Assembly: GCF_900475595.1 (NCBI RefSeq)
Contig: NZ_LS483397.1
Location: 1,831,001 to 1,895,000, forward strand
Length of the DNA stretch: 64,000 nt
DNA from: Streptococcus uberis
GTDB taxonomy: Bacteria; Bacillota; Bacilli; Lactobacillales; Streptococcaceae
Direction: 5' to 3'
Position 1 is the stretch's first letter. The number at the start of each line of letters is the position of its first letter. This document shows positions 8,524-17,592 of the stretch, in pieces. A program made the translations under genes and the position numbers. The notes beneath the pieces are model-generated. The model made no database searches. It worked only from the letters and a program-made list of their open reading frames with translations, and was not told the DNA's origin.

Positions 8524-9615
8524 TTAAAGCAGTGCCTTAAACTGGATGTTTGAATCTTCTAAGAAACAATCATCAAATCCTCTTGGGTGGTGATATTCAA
8601 TACGATCTTTGTCTTGAGGATAAGTGTATTGACCCCCAACTTCCCAAATAAAGGGATGGAAATCATATTGAAGGCGCTCTTTACGCATCTTCCATAATTG
8701 TAAAATTTCATCTGTAGAAGCCATAAAGTTTGACCAAATATCATAGTGAACCGGAATAATAACTTTGGCACGGAGATTTTCTGCCATTCTAAGCAAATCA
8801 ATAGAAGTCATTTTATCCTGAATGCCTAGAGGATTTTCACCATAATTGTTTAAAGCAACATCTATCTTATAATCACGACCATGCTTTGCAAAATAATTTG
8901 AGAAATGAGAGTCTGCTCCATGATAAACAGTTCCACCTGGCGTTTCAAAGATATAGTTGACTGCTTTTCTAGCCATTTCGTCGTCAGTTACTGCTAACCC
9001 AGCCAATTCTCCATCTTGCTGATCTGCGCCTTCGACGGGTAAGGTCACTAAACAGGTTCTATCAAAGGATTCTACTGCAGTGATTTTCATATCCTTGATC
9101 GTGAAGGAATCACCTGGTTTTACAATCATAATGCGTTCTTCTGGAACTCCCCATTTTTTCCAAATTTGACCACATTCATATGGGCCAACAAATTTAACAT
9201 GGTTTAATTTAGGATTGTTGACAATTGCTGCAGCTGTATTGATATCAATATGGTCACTATGGAAGTGGGAAACTAAATAGTAATCTAATTCATTAATGGC
9301 AAATGGATCAATCACCATTGGTTGCACACGCAAATTGGGTTGTAATTTTCGCACACCTGCCATATTGGCCATTTGATGACCTCTAACCATATCTTTGACT
9401 TTTTTTGTGGATTTGCCTCGGTTTGACCAAAGGTCCATAACAATGTTGGCACCTCCTGGTGTCTTCAACCAAATACCACAATTTCCTAACCACCACATTG
9501 AAAAATTATTGTCAGGCACTTTTGTTTCTTCTATTTCTTCATTTAGCCAAGTTCCCCACTCTGGAAAGGTACTGAGTATCCATGATTCACGTGTTATGTC
9601 TTGTACTTTTGCCAT
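8524..9615 (-). CDS. ulaG: L-ascorbate-6-phosphate lactonase UlaG
   Basis: The 363-residue metallo-beta-lactamase-fold enzyme opens the lactone ring of L-ascorbate 6-phosphate to 3-keto-L-gulonate 6-phosphate. The metal-binding motif HFHSDHID is at about 116-123; further ligands are likely in YHGADSHFS and VIIPVHYDIWSNF. The start ATG has GGAGGA upstream. It is transcribed alone. Its upstream region carries a 43-bp element shared with the ulaA promoter, so it belongs to the same regulon although it is separated from the ulaA-F operon by ulaR. Confidence 0.93.
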   Translation of the reverse strand: MAKVQDITRESWILSTFPEWGTWLNEEIEETKVPDNNFSMWWLGNCGIWLKTPGGANIVMDLWSNRGKSTKKVKDMVRGHQMANMAGVRKLQPNLRVQPMVIDPFAINELDYYLVSHFHSDHIDINTAAAIVNNPKLNHVKFVGPYECGQIWKKWGVPEERIMIVKPGDSFTIKDMKITAVESFDRTCLVTLPVEGADQQDGELAGLAVTDDEMARKAVNYIFETPGGTVYHGADSHFSNYFAKHGRDYKIDVALNNYGENPLGIQDKMTSIDLLRMAENLRAKVIIPVHYDIWSNFMASTDEILQLWKMRKERLQYDFHPFIWEVGGQYTYPQDKDRIEYHHPRGFDDCFLEDSNIQFKALL

Positions 9616-9675
9616 TAAAAGATTCCTCCAAATAAATTATTTCTACACTATCAGTATATGCTTTGCCTGTACGTA

Positions 9676-9718
9676 AAAAAAGACCAAGTCTCACACATGT
9701 AAGTGTTCAAAAATGGAC
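9676..9718 (-). promoter_or_regulatory. ula regulon operator, copy 1 (ulaG)
   Basis: The 43-bp element matches 16382-16424 except for a few bases in its centre. It has an inner dyad (TCACA...GTGTT) and ends next to a T-rich -35 region. It is the probable binding site of the ula activator encoded directly upstream. Confidence 0.75.
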
Positions 9719-9744
9719 GGATATGCTGTGGAAACTAAAAAAGC

Positions 9745-9779
9745 CCTCAACACTGATTCTTCTAATAGAATCGTTGAGG
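9745..9779 (-). terminator. Terminator after ulaR
   Basis: An imperfect inverted repeat with outer arms CCTCAAC/GTTGAGG (9745-9751, 9773-9779) is followed by GGGCTTTTTT on the minus strand. Confidence 0.75.
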
Positions 9780-9795
9780 TACATACGTTAATATC

Positions 9796-11460
9796 TTATT
9801 TTCTGGTCATGTCTTGAATGAATTCTTGCCGGATTAATGCCTCTATCTGAGTTTTTAGACTGTATTGGTTTTTTTCATCCTCAATGTAAGAAGCTATGCA
9901 CTTTTCCAAAGAATCCGTAAAGGAACTGTAATCAGATAAATCTTGTCTCTTGGAAAAGCGAACCAGACTTAAAATATTATCATCATTTAAAATAGGTTCT
10001 ACCAAGAGTTTGGTAAAGGAAGTTTGTAGGTGATCATTTGTGCTTATGACAAAATCGACTGTTAGTAAATCATGAATACTTTGAAACTGCTCTGTCGTTA
10101 GGACAGCCTCTATCTCACTGTTAACTAAGTAATGACTGCACTGGCGATGTAATAATTTTTGTAAGGCAATGCCTTCATCCGACACAATAACTGTTTTGGT
10201 TTTAGCAACTTCTGAGACACTGTTTAGCAAATCTCCACCTAAATGGATTGTCAAATAAGCGATATCATCATCAGATAAAGTCATCGACCATGCTTCTTCC
10301 AGGATTGGAGAACAAGCTCTAGTCTTTTCAAACAAATCCTCATATTTGGTTTTAATTTGATTGGTTAAAGGATTGTGTGACGACATCCCATAGGTTTTCC
10401 GGTAAACTAAGGCCTTACAATGTCGCGTTAACTGTTTAATCAAATCACTCTTATGAGTAAAATGCAATTGAAAGCGATCTTCAAGAGCTTTGATAAAATG
10501 TTTAAGGGTCATGCGCATGTCATCATAATCAGGACTCTCAATATGATTATCCTTATCTTTTCGAAATGATAGCATCAACATAGCAACCAAACCAACTTCA
10601 ATATCATCTAAATGCAATTTAAAGTGTTGGTAGATCTGCTTGGCCAGGTCTTTTGCAATATAGTATTCTTTTCGCTTCCAAATCAAATTAAAATCTTCTT
10701 TTAGGGAATCTTTAACCTCCTTTGTAAAGCGCATATTTCGATAACTGAGCAGAATAAAAGGAAGGATTTGAATCATAAATTGACTGTCCTGCCGATTAAT
10801 TCTTTTCCCCAAATTGATTTGAGCTATGGGTAGATAGGTATTTAAAAATTGCATAAATGCTTTTGAAAAATAAGTGGTTTCCCCTAATGTCTGACTAATT
10901 TTATGGTCAAAAAATTCTATAAAACTGGCATTGCCACCATGATAGATGGTATCTAACAATTTGTATAAAAATTGAATAAATGCCAAAGGGTAACAATCAA
11001 AATAGTAGCCATCTGTTTTAGTGGCCTGTAATCGAATAGGGAAATCTTGCTTTTCCAATTGTAGGCGTAAATCGCTCAAATCATTTAAAACAGTATTACG
11101 TGAAACATCATTAATAGCCATTAATCTATCGATGGTCACTCGGTGAGTGGATACAGCAATATAAATTGCTGACAGTTTTATCCTTTCGTCACATTTCATG
11201 ACATAATTATAGTCATTAACATCTTGCAAAAGATATTGACAGGCTTGCTTTTGTCTATCATTCAAACAGATTCCCACTCGAGGAAGAGACACGATTTGTT
11301 CTACCGTCTCTGGGAGAGCTTGATTAATTTTCTCAAGATGGTAATAGACCTTTCGCCTAGATTGCCCTAGATGCGCAGCAATTGCCATTACGCTCTCAGG
11401 TTTATCCAGTTTTATAAGATAGGATAAGAGATCATAGCTTTTTTTATCCAGTAGCATCAT
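9796..11460 (-). CDS. ulaR: PRD-containing BglG-family transcriptional activator of the ula regulon (UlaR-like)
   Basis: The 554-residue regulator is organised as N-terminal helix-turn-helix segments (about 15-50 and 105-130, SRNTVLNDLSDLR), two PTS regulation domains (about 175-285 and 300-400, with HF/H residues in KQIYQHFKLHLDDIEVG and the AYLTIHLGGDLL segment), and a EIIB-like C-terminal part. No EIIA domain follows, unlike the second PRD regulator in this window. By family, PTS components phosphorylate the PRDs and switch DNA binding. It sits between ulaG and ulaF, and both flanking promoters share one operator. The ATG at 11460 has GGAGG nine bases upstream. Confidence 0.8.
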   Translation of the reverse strand: MMLLDKKSYDLLSYLIKLDKPESVMAIAAHLGQSRRKVYYHLEKINQALPETVEQIVSLPRVGICLNDRQKQACQYLLQDVNDYNYVMKCDERIKLSAIYIAVSTHRVTIDRLMAINDVSRNTVLNDLSDLRLQLEKQDFPIRLQATKTDGYYFDCYPLAFIQFLYKLLDTIYHGGNASFIEFFDHKISQTLGETTYFSKAFMQFLNTYLPIAQINLGKRINRQDSQFMIQILPFILLSYRNMRFTKEVKDSLKEDFNLIWKRKEYYIAKDLAKQIYQHFKLHLDDIEVGLVAMLMLSFRKDKDNHIESPDYDDMRMTLKHFIKALEDRFQLHFTHKSDLIKQLTRHCKALVYRKTYGMSSHNPLTNQIKTKYEDLFEKTRACSPILEEAWSMTLSDDDIAYLTIHLGGDLLNSVSEVAKTKTVIVSDEGIALQKLLHRQCSHYLVNSEIEAVLTTEQFQSIHDLLTVDFVISTNDHLQTSFTKLLVEPILNDDNILSLVRFSKRQDLSDYSSFTDSLEKCIASYIEDEKNQYSLKTQIEALIRQEFIQDMTRK

Positions 11461-11560
11461 TGTGATATGCCTCCAAACATCGCAACATTTGTGAATTGTT
11501 TCCTTTATTTAATGATAGTATTTTAAGGATTGCATTAAAAAATATTATACCAAAAAAAGA

Positions 11561-11583
11561 TTGAGACAACTAGGTTGTCTCAA
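11561..11583 (-). terminator. Terminator of the ulaABCDEF operon
   Basis: A perfect 10-bp inverted repeat (11561-11570, 11574-11583) is followed by TCTTTTTTT on the minus strand, past the ulaF stop. Confidence 0.9.
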
Positions 11584-11638
11584 ACAATGGTTAAACAAAG
11601 TCATTAATCATAACACTTGTCTTTTAGAATACTTAAGT

Positions 11639-12352
11639 TTACTTTTGGCTTTTTTGGCCATAATAGGCATTTGGTCCATGTTTTCTCAAATAATGTTTGT
11701 CCATTATATAAGTTGGTGCTACTTCTACTTTGGGATTAATTTCTTCTGTAAGACGGTCCATTTTTGCCACCTCTTCCAAAACAACTGAATGATAAACCGC
11801 TTGTTCTGGAGTTTTCCCCCAAGTAAAAGGACCATGATTTCGTACAACAATTCCTGGAACTGCCATTGGATCTAGCTGACGATTTTCAAATTCTTCAATA
11901 ATGACACTTCCAGTCTCTTTTTCATAAGCTGAATTCACTTCAGTTTCTGTTAAGGAACGTGCACATGGAATTGGTCCATAAAAATAGTCTGCATGGGTTG
12001 TTCCATAAAATGGGATATCCCTTCCTGCTTGTGCCCAACCAACTGCCTCAGTTGAATGCGTGTGAACAATGCCACCAATTTCAGGCCATGCTTTATATAA
12101 TTGCACATGTGTCGCTAAGTCTGACGAAGGATTCAAGTCTCCCTCTAACACATTCCCTTCTAAATCTGTAACCACCATATTTTCTGGTGTTAGTTGATCA
12201 TAGTCTACCCCTGAAGGTTTAATAACAATCATTCTCAACTCTCTACAAATTTCGGACACATTTCCCCAAGTGAATTTTACCAAACCATGTTTTGGTAAAG
12301 ACTTGTTAGCATCACAAACACGTTGACGCATTTCTTCTAATTTTTTGACCAT
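11639..12352 (-). CDS. ulaF: L-ribulose-5-phosphate 4-epimerase UlaF
   Basis: The 237-residue class II aldolase-fold epimerase converts L-ribulose 5-phosphate to D-xylulose 5-phosphate, the last step of the ascorbate route before the pentose phosphate pathway. Signatures are KFTWGNVSEI, KPSGVDYDQL, SSDLATHVQLY and the zinc-binding GGIVHTHSTEAVGWAQ. A second histidine pair lies in VVRNHGPFTWG. Its ATG overlaps the ulaE stop by one base (TAATG), so translation is probably coupled. Confidence 0.93.
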   Translation of the reverse strand: MVKKLEEMRQRVCDANKSLPKHGLVKFTWGNVSEICRELRMIVIKPSGVDYDQLTPENMVVTDLEGNVLEGDLNPSSDLATHVQLYKAWPEIGGIVHTHSTEAVGWAQAGRDIPFYGTTHADYFYGPIPCARSLTETEVNSAYEKETGSVIIEEFENRQLDPMAVPGIVVRNHGPFTWGKTPEQAVYHSVVLEEVAKMDRLTEEINPKVEVAPTYIMDKHYLRKHGPNAYYGQKSQK

Positions 12353-13215
12353 TAGCTTAACCCCGCTTCTTCTATCAATGGGTAAAGGAAATCTTGCGCT
12401 TCCTGAATGGCTTTTCGGGTTTCCTCAATACTTTGACAATTCTCTGTCCACATTTCAATTAAAAATGGTCCATTGTAATTGCTTTTTTTCAATACACTAA
12501 ACATCTCTTGCCAATTGACACATCCTTGACCAAAAGGAACATCTCGAAACTGTCCCTTACTATTTTCTGTAACTGGATAAGTGTCTTTAAGATGAATGGC
12601 CGCTATTGAACGATGCCCAATATAACACTCACTCCACAAATCATTGCCCCATGCTGATAGGTTACCAGTATCTGGGTAAACAAATAGATAAGGAGAATCA
12701 ATCTCTTTTTCCACTGCTAAGTATTTTTCGATAGAGTTAATAAAAGGATCATCCATAATTTCTATGGCTAAATTGACTTGTGCTTCTTCAGCCCAATCAC
12801 AGGCCTTTCTTAGATTTTTGAGGAAGCGTTGACGTGTTTCTTGTGATTTTTCTTCATAATAGACATCATAACCAGCTAATTGAATGGTTCTAACACCCAA
12901 ATCCTGTGCCAGTGTGATGCATTTTTTCATCATCTTTAGAGCTATTTTTTCCTTCTCTGGATTAGAAGATCCTAAAGGAAAACGACGATGTCCAGAAAAA
13001 CAAATACTTGGAATTCTCACGCCAGTTTCATAAATAGCTTGAACAAGTTTTAAGCGCTCTTCTTTACTCCAATCTAAGCGAGCAAGTCGCTCGTCAGATT
13101 CATCAATAGACATTTCTACAAAGTCAAAGCCTAAAGATTTTGCAAATGAAAGCCTTTCTAACCAGGTAAACTGTTTGGGCGTTGCTTTTTCATAAATTCC
13201 GATTGGCCTTGCCAT
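12352..13215 (-). CDS. ulaE: L-ribulose-5-phosphate 3-epimerase UlaE (xylulose-5-phosphate 3-epimerase)
   Basis: The 287-residue TIM-barrel epimerase of the AP-endonuclease 2 superfamily acts on L-xylulose 5-phosphate to give L-ribulose 5-phosphate. Visible signatures are DFVEMSIDESDERLARLDW near the N-terminus, LAIEIMDDPFINS, the metal-ligand region VYPDTGNLSAWG and AAIHLKDTYPV. The final conserved acidic residue is in GPFLIEMWTEN. It lies four bases after ulaD and overlaps ulaF by one base, inside the tight ula operon. Confidence 0.92.
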   Translation of the reverse strand: MARPIGIYEKATPKQFTWLERLSFAKSLGFDFVEMSIDESDERLARLDWSKEERLKLVQAIYETGVRIPSICFSGHRRFPLGSSNPEKEKIALKMMKKCITLAQDLGVRTIQLAGYDVYYEEKSQETRQRFLKNLRKACDWAEEAQVNLAIEIMDDPFINSIEKYLAVEKEIDSPYLFVYPDTGNLSAWGNDLWSECYIGHRSIAAIHLKDTYPVTENSKGQFRDVPFGQGCVNWQEMFSVLKKSNYNGPFLIEMWTENCQSIEETRKAIQEAQDFLYPLIEEAGLS

Positions 13216-13219
13216 AGAC

Positions 13220-13885
13220 TCACCCCCAAATACGTTTTATTTCGTCTTTGAAAGCACGCGCTGCTTGAGCAGGTTCTTTTGCCTCTGTAATGCCACGTCC
13301 TGCAATAAAGGTGAAAACATCCACACCTTCAAAAAGTTTTAATGTGTCAACATCTAGGCCACCAGTTACAGAAACACGGAATCCCATGTCAATCAACTGT
13401 TTTACCTTAGATAAATCCTTCTCACCCCATGTTTCACCAGCTAGCAAAGCATCACGTGATTGATGGTAGATAGCTTGTGAAATACCAGCATCTAGCCATT
13501 TTTGGGCTTGTTCAAAGGTCCAATCACCATAGAGTTCAATTTGAATTTCTCCTCTTTCACCACGCTCTTCTTTAATGGCTTTTAAGGCAGCTTCCATTGT
13601 TGGAATGGTGGCACAACAAATGCAAGTCATCCAATCTGCTCCGCGTTTGGCATTATTTCTTGCGACAGTACCTCCAGCATCGGCACACTTTGTATCTGCA
13701 ACAATGGTTTTTTCTGGGAATAATTGTCTTAGCACCTCAACGAGTTCGCTACCGACTTGTAATAAACAGACCGTTCCCGCTTCAATAACGTCAACCTCTT
13801 GACCAACTGCTACGGCAGCTTTTATTGCTCCTTGAAGATCAGAATGATCTAAGGCAACTTGTAAATTTGGAATACGTTTCACCAC
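13220..13885 (-). CDS. ulaD: 3-keto-L-gulonate-6-phosphate decarboxylase UlaD
   Basis: The 221-residue member of the orotidine-phosphate decarboxylase superfamily decarboxylates 3-keto-L-gulonate 6-phosphate to L-xylulose 5-phosphate. The family motifs VALDHSDL (near residue 10), ADTKCADAGG (about 62-71), ELYGDWTFEQAQ and SVTGGLDVDTL are all present. Start codons are tandem GTGs (13885 and 13882) after AGAGGAAAG; either is possible. It lies between the ulaC PTS gene and ulaE. Confidence 0.93.
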   Translation of the reverse strand: MVKRIPNLQVALDHSDLQGAIKAAVAVGQEVDVIEAGTVCLLQVGSELVEVLRQLFPEKTIVADTKCADAGGTVARNNAKRGADWMTCICCATIPTMEAALKAIKEERGERGEIQIELYGDWTFEQAQKWLDAGISQAIYHQSRDALLAGETWGEKDLSKVKQLIDMGFRVSVTGGLDVDTLKLFEGVDVFTFIAGRGITEAKEPAQAARAFKDEIKRIWG

Positions 13886-13941
13886 TATTCTTTCCTCTTT
13901 CTATTTCATTCGATATTTTTAAAGCTTACATTTTTATGTGC

Positions 13942-14427
13942 TTATGACTCCAAGTCCATACCTTCTAAATAAGGACTATTTTTAGATTCTTCAACCATTG
14001 CTAGAACCTCTTCGGGACTTTGACATGCGACTAAGCGATCAACCGAATGCTCTAAATCAAAGAGGGCAATAATTTGAGGAATAGCCACTGATGTGTGAAT
14101 ATCTGAACTGGTTGCAGCCAAGGTCAGCAAAACCTGAACCTCTTTGCCATCTGAAAATCTTACCGGTTTTGTCAAGGTAATTAAAGAGAAGGCATCTCTG
14201 ATCACTCCTGCTTCAGGACGGGCATGGGGCATTGCCATTCCTGGCATTAAAATGTAATAGGGTCCAAATTCTTCTGTTGATTCAATGATGGCATGATAAT
14301 ACTCTTCTTTAACAGCTCCACTTTCAATTAAGGGAGCCACCGATAATTTAACAGCTTCTTGCCAAGAATCTGCTTCAAGACCTAACCGAATCGATTTGTT
14401 TTCTACAAATGCTTTTTTTAAATTCAT
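13942..14427 (-). CDS. ulaC: Ascorbate PTS EIIA component UlaC
   Basis: The 161-residue EIIA of the fructose/mannitol-ascorbate type accepts phosphate from HPr at the histidine in MPHARPEAG (about residue 70). The open frame extends to 14487, but the ATG at 14427 (MNLKKAFVENKS) has AAAGGT upstream and fits the family. It passes phosphate to UlaB. It lies in order ulaA-B-C-D-E-F. Confidence 0.92.
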   Translation of the reverse strand: MNLKKAFVENKSIRLGLEADSWQEAVKLSVAPLIESGAVKEEYYHAIIESTEEFGPYYILMPGMAMPHARPEAGVIRDAFSLITLTKPVRFSDGKEVQVLLTLAATSSDIHTSVAIPQIIALFDLEHSVDRLVACQSPEEVLAMVEESKNSPYLEGMDLES

Positions 14428-14518
14428 GACGTTACCTTTCATCTTCATTCTAATCATTATGGATAAAGAGAAGGAGTTGGAAACCATTTCGCAACTCCCT
14501 CCAGAAGAATTCTAAAGC

Positions 14519-14797
14519 TTACAATACTTTTTGCAACTTTTCCTTGATTTCTTGATCATCCATTAAGTTATCTAACCCAACTAAGTGTCCTTTAGTACGA
14601 CCATCTAACTCATGAATCAAATGATTGGAAGCAATCACGATATCATAACCAGAAGCCAAGCCTTTAGCTTCTCCAACTGAACAAGAAGCCGATTGAATAT
14701 CTGTAACACCTAATTGACGGAGGGCATTTTCAACTTTCATTTTGATAACCATTGATGAACCCATGCCATTTCCACATGCTGTGAGAACTTTAACCAT
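14519..14797 (-). CDS. ulaB: Ascorbate PTS EIIB component UlaB
   Basis: The 92-residue phosphocarrier has the P-loop-like ACGNGMGSSM; the phosphorylated cysteine is Cys8. It hands phosphate to ascorbate during transport through UlaA. A good AAAGGAG site precedes the ATG. Confidence 0.94.
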   Translation of the reverse strand: MVKVLTACGNGMGSSMVIKMKVENALRQLGVTDIQSASCSVGEAKGLASGYDIVIASNHLIHELDGRTKGHLVGLDNLMDDQEIKEKLQKVL

Positions 14798-14874
14798 TGT
14801 TTTCTCCTTTTTATTTCCTTTTTTTGTTTTTGAAAATTGCTGCGCGACATGTCACAATGCCTTAAAAACAGCGA

Positions 14875-16308
14875 CTACTGTGCTTCACCACGATAGTAAG
14901 CTTCCTTATCTTTTGCCTTAGCAAACTGGAATTGAGGAATCGCTAGGAAGAATAAGCATACGAGGACATAACCAATAATACCTAGGTATTTGAAGATATA
15001 ACCAAAGGCAAGCCATGGGAATTCAAAGTCGATATTTCCATGATAACCACCTGTAAGTCCCAATAAACCGACTGCAATAGCACCTAAGGCTACCTGAATT
15101 ATCCCTGAAATAAAGGATAAGGCAACTGCAGCTTTCCAGCCACCTCGTTTATCAGCAAATACTGCAATAGCGGCATTATCAAAGAAGACAGGTACGAATC
15201 CAGTAATAATCAAAATTGGATTTTTAAAAATAACTAAGAGAGTAATCGTTATTAATTGACCAATTAATCCAAATGCAAATCCTGAGAGGACAGCATTAGA
15301 TGAACCAAAGCCGTATGATGCTGCAACGTCAACCGCTGGGAAAGATCCTGGCAGTAATTTATTTGAGATACCTTGGAAGGCATTGGTTAACTCAGTAACA
15401 AACATCCGAACCCCTTGCATTAGGATAAATAGGTAAACAGAGAAGGTTAGTGAGGTTTGTAAAATATACATAAAGAAGGCTTGTTTAGCTGGCACATATG
15501 CCCCTGGACCAATCAATTTCACATTTGACATAATATCTGGTCCTAAAACTGCTAGAATTCCACCAAAGAAGACAAGCATCAATGTTGCAGAGGCAACAAC
15601 CGTATCATGGAAAATGTTAAGAAAAGTTGGTAATTTCAAATTATCTAAATTTTCTTCTTTTTTACCAAAGAAAGGAGCTACTTTGTCAACAAACCAAATG
15701 GCGAACTGTTGTTGGTGACCAATTGCAAAGCCACCTCCGCCTGTTAGACGCTGTGTTGCTTCCACAGTCATATTGGAACTTACAGCCCAATAAAGACCAC
15801 AAATAATACCGACTGCCCAAGCACCAAAAGCATTTTGAAATTGTGGAATTAATAAGAGAACAAAAACAGAAATTGTCGCTGCTTGTTGCACCATGATATG
15901 ACCTGTAATAAACAAGGTTCTAACTTTTGTTAGTTTACGCAAACCCACCAAAAGCAAATTCACACCAAACCCAATCAATAGAGCTGTTGTAGCAACGCTT
16001 ATAAAGCCCATTCCTTCTAATTTGGCATTTGCTGCTGCTAAACCAAAATAAGGATCGATAACTGCCGCCTCTAATTTGAATTTTTCAGCCAAAGCCACTA
16101 AGATAGGGCGAAAGGTGTTAACAAGACCACCAGCACCAACATTTAGAATCAAATAACCAACTGTAGCTTTAATAAAGCCTGCAAAAACCTCATGAATAGG
16201 TTTGTTTAGTAAAAGATATCCAACTAATACCAAAAGACCTACAAAGAATGCTGGATTCTGCAAAATGTTTTGGGAGAACCAGTTTAGGGGAGCTAGGAAG
16301 AGTTCCAT
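14875..16308 (-). CDS. ulaA: Ascorbate PTS EIIC permease UlaA
   Basis: The 477-residue polytopic membrane permease of the SgaT/UlaA family imports L-ascorbate. It begins with an amphipathic segment WFSQNILQNPAFFVGLLVLVGY and carries ten or more hydrophobic stretches. It also has the family segments GHIMVQQAATISVF, GGGGFAIGHQQQFAIWF and FDNAAIAVFADKRGGWKAA. GAGGTAG precedes the ATG. It is the first gene of the operon; its promoter carries the ula operator and a cre-like site. Confidence 0.95.
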   Translation of the reverse strand: MELFLAPLNWFSQNILQNPAFFVGLLVLVGYLLLNKPIHEVFAGFIKATVGYLILNVGAGGLVNTFRPILVALAEKFKLEAAVIDPYFGLAAANAKLEGMGFISVATTALLIGFGVNLLLVGLRKLTKVRTLFITGHIMVQQAATISVFVLLLIPQFQNAFGAWAVGIICGLYWAVSSNMTVEATQRLTGGGGFAIGHQQQFAIWFVDKVAPFFGKKEENLDNLKLPTFLNIFHDTVVASATLMLVFFGGILAVLGPDIMSNVKLIGPGAYVPAKQAFFMYILQTSLTFSVYLFILMQGVRMFVTELTNAFQGISNKLLPGSFPAVDVAASYGFGSSNAVLSGFAFGLIGQLITITLLVIFKNPILIITGFVPVFFDNAAIAVFADKRGGWKAAVALSFISGIIQVALGAIAVGLLGLTGGYHGNIDFEFPWLAFGYIFKYLGIIGYVLVCLFFLAIPQFQFAKAKDKEAYYRGEAQ

Positions 16309-16358
16309 GATGACTACCTCATTTCAAAGTTTTAAAAAATGCATTTCTTTATAGTTTT

Positions 16359-16424
16359 ATTATAGATAGTGAAAGCGTTTTAAAAAAGACCAAGTATCAC
16401 ACAGTTCTGTGTTCAAAAATGGAC
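16359..16424 (-). promoter_or_regulatory. ulaA operon promoter with cre-like site and ula operator copy 2
   Basis: The -10 is TATAAT at 16359-16364. A cre-like sequence GTGAAAGCGTTTTA lies at 16369-16382 (one mismatch to the CcpA consensus). The 43-bp ula operator is at 16382-16424, ending against a T-run at the -35 position. The weak -35 fits an activator-dependent promoter with catabolite control. Confidence 0.75.
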
Positions 16425-16435
16425 CAAACAAAAAA

Positions 16436-16453
16436 GATGTTCGATTGAACATC
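16436..16453 (-). terminator. Terminator after the glycerate kinase gene
   Basis: GATGTTC/GAACATC arms with a 4-base loop are followed by TTTTTTG on the minus strand. Confidence 0.8.
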
Positions 16454-16460
16454 CTTTCAT

Positions 16461-17522
16461 TTATTGGAATCTACTTTTAATGATACTTCGGACAGTATGT
16501 CTTAAATTCGTTAGGGTAACCTCTTTGTCGAGTGCTTCTTCAAGACTTAGAAAAGATCTCTGAATCGAAAATGTAGCTAGAAAATGATCCTCCAAAGATT
16601 GGTTATCTTCCACCGAACCACACAGTGCTATCGTTGGGACAGAAAACCTTTTGCCCATCTGACTGATGGCTACGGGAACTTTTCCTCCTTGACTTTGAGC
16701 ATCAAGCTTTCCTTCTCCTGTAAAGATCAAGTCCGCATTTTCTAGAGCCTTTTCAAGTCCAATCCATTCTGCGATGGTTTCAAAGCCAGGTTTTAGTTGA
16801 CCACCCATGATAAGGATGGCTGCACCGAGCCCTCCCGCTGCACCAGAACCTGTGAATTCTTGCAAATCGATTCCTCGTTCTTCTTTCATACGTCTGGCAA
16901 AAGCGCAAGCCTCTTCATCTTTTGCTTCTATCTGTTTGGCAGTGCCCCCTTTTTGCGGACCGAAGACTTTCGCGAAGCCTTTTTCGCCATAATAAGGATT
17001 AGTGACATCAGCCAGACCTGTAATGGTTATCTGACCCCAGTCGATTTCCGATTTAAACTTAAGGCTATCAAAGTCAAACCCCAAACTCTCGAGTAAGCCA
17101 AAACCGCCATCAGAGCTTCCTGTACCACCTAAACTCAAGTAAATATCACGACATCCTTTTTGGACAGCGTCTCGAATAAGTTCTCCCAAGCCAAATGAAC
17201 TTGCCTTGTTGAATGTCTCTGAACTAGGCTCAATGAAATCAAGTCCTACAACCGAAGCTGACTCTATAAAGGCACTTCTTTCAACTATGATATAACTAGC
17301 CTGGATGGGCCTTCCTAATAAGTCACGCGTAGGCAAGGAAATCATTTCTACAGACAAAGCTTGAGAAAGGGCCTCTAAACTACCTTCACCACCGTCCGCA
17401 ATCGGAAAAAGTGACACCTCTGCTTCAGGTAAAACCTCCAAAATAGCCTCTCGACAAGCCTCATTCAATTCTTTTGAACTTGCTGAACCTTTAAACGAAT
17501 CAATCGCAACAATTATTTTCAT
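16461..17522 (-). CDS. Glycerate kinase (GarK/GlxK family)
   Basis: The 353-residue enzyme phosphorylates D-glycerate. Family motifs are the N-terminal IIVAIDSFKGSASSKELNEA, ADGGEGSLEAL, LGGTGSSDGGFGLLESLG, GSGAAGGLGA and DLIFTGEGKLDAQS. The ATG has only a weak ribosome site (AGAAAG). It sits upstream of the ulaA promoter in the same direction but is separated from it by a terminator. A functional link with the ascorbate genes is possible but not shown. The 2- versus 3-phosphate product cannot be decided from sequence. Confidence 0.88.
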   Translation of the reverse strand: MKIIVAIDSFKGSASSKELNEACREAILEVLPEAEVSLFPIADGGEGSLEALSQALSVEMISLPTRDLLGRPIQASYIIVERSAFIESASVVGLDFIEPSSETFNKASSFGLGELIRDAVQKGCRDIYLSLGGTGSSDGGFGLLESLGFDFDSLKFKSEIDWGQITITGLADVTNPYYGEKGFAKVFGPQKGGTAKQIEAKDEEACAFARRMKEERGIDLQEFTGSGAAGGLGAAILIMGGQLKPGFETIAEWIGLEKALENADLIFTGEGKLDAQSQGGKVPVAISQMGKRFSVPTIALCGSVEDNQSLEDHFLATFSIQRSFLSLEEALDKEVTLTNLRHTVRSIIKSRFQ

Positions 17523-17552
17523 AGTTCTAAGTGCTTTCTTCTAAAATGAGCA

Positions 17553-17574
17553 AAAAAACACCGAAGTGTTTTTT
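17553..17574. terminator. Terminator after leuS
   Basis: AAAAAACAC/GTGTTTTTT arms (17553-17561, 17566-17574) with loop CGAA lie just past the leuS stop. Confidence 0.85.
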
Positions 17575-17592
17575 GCCTTGTTATTCTTAATC

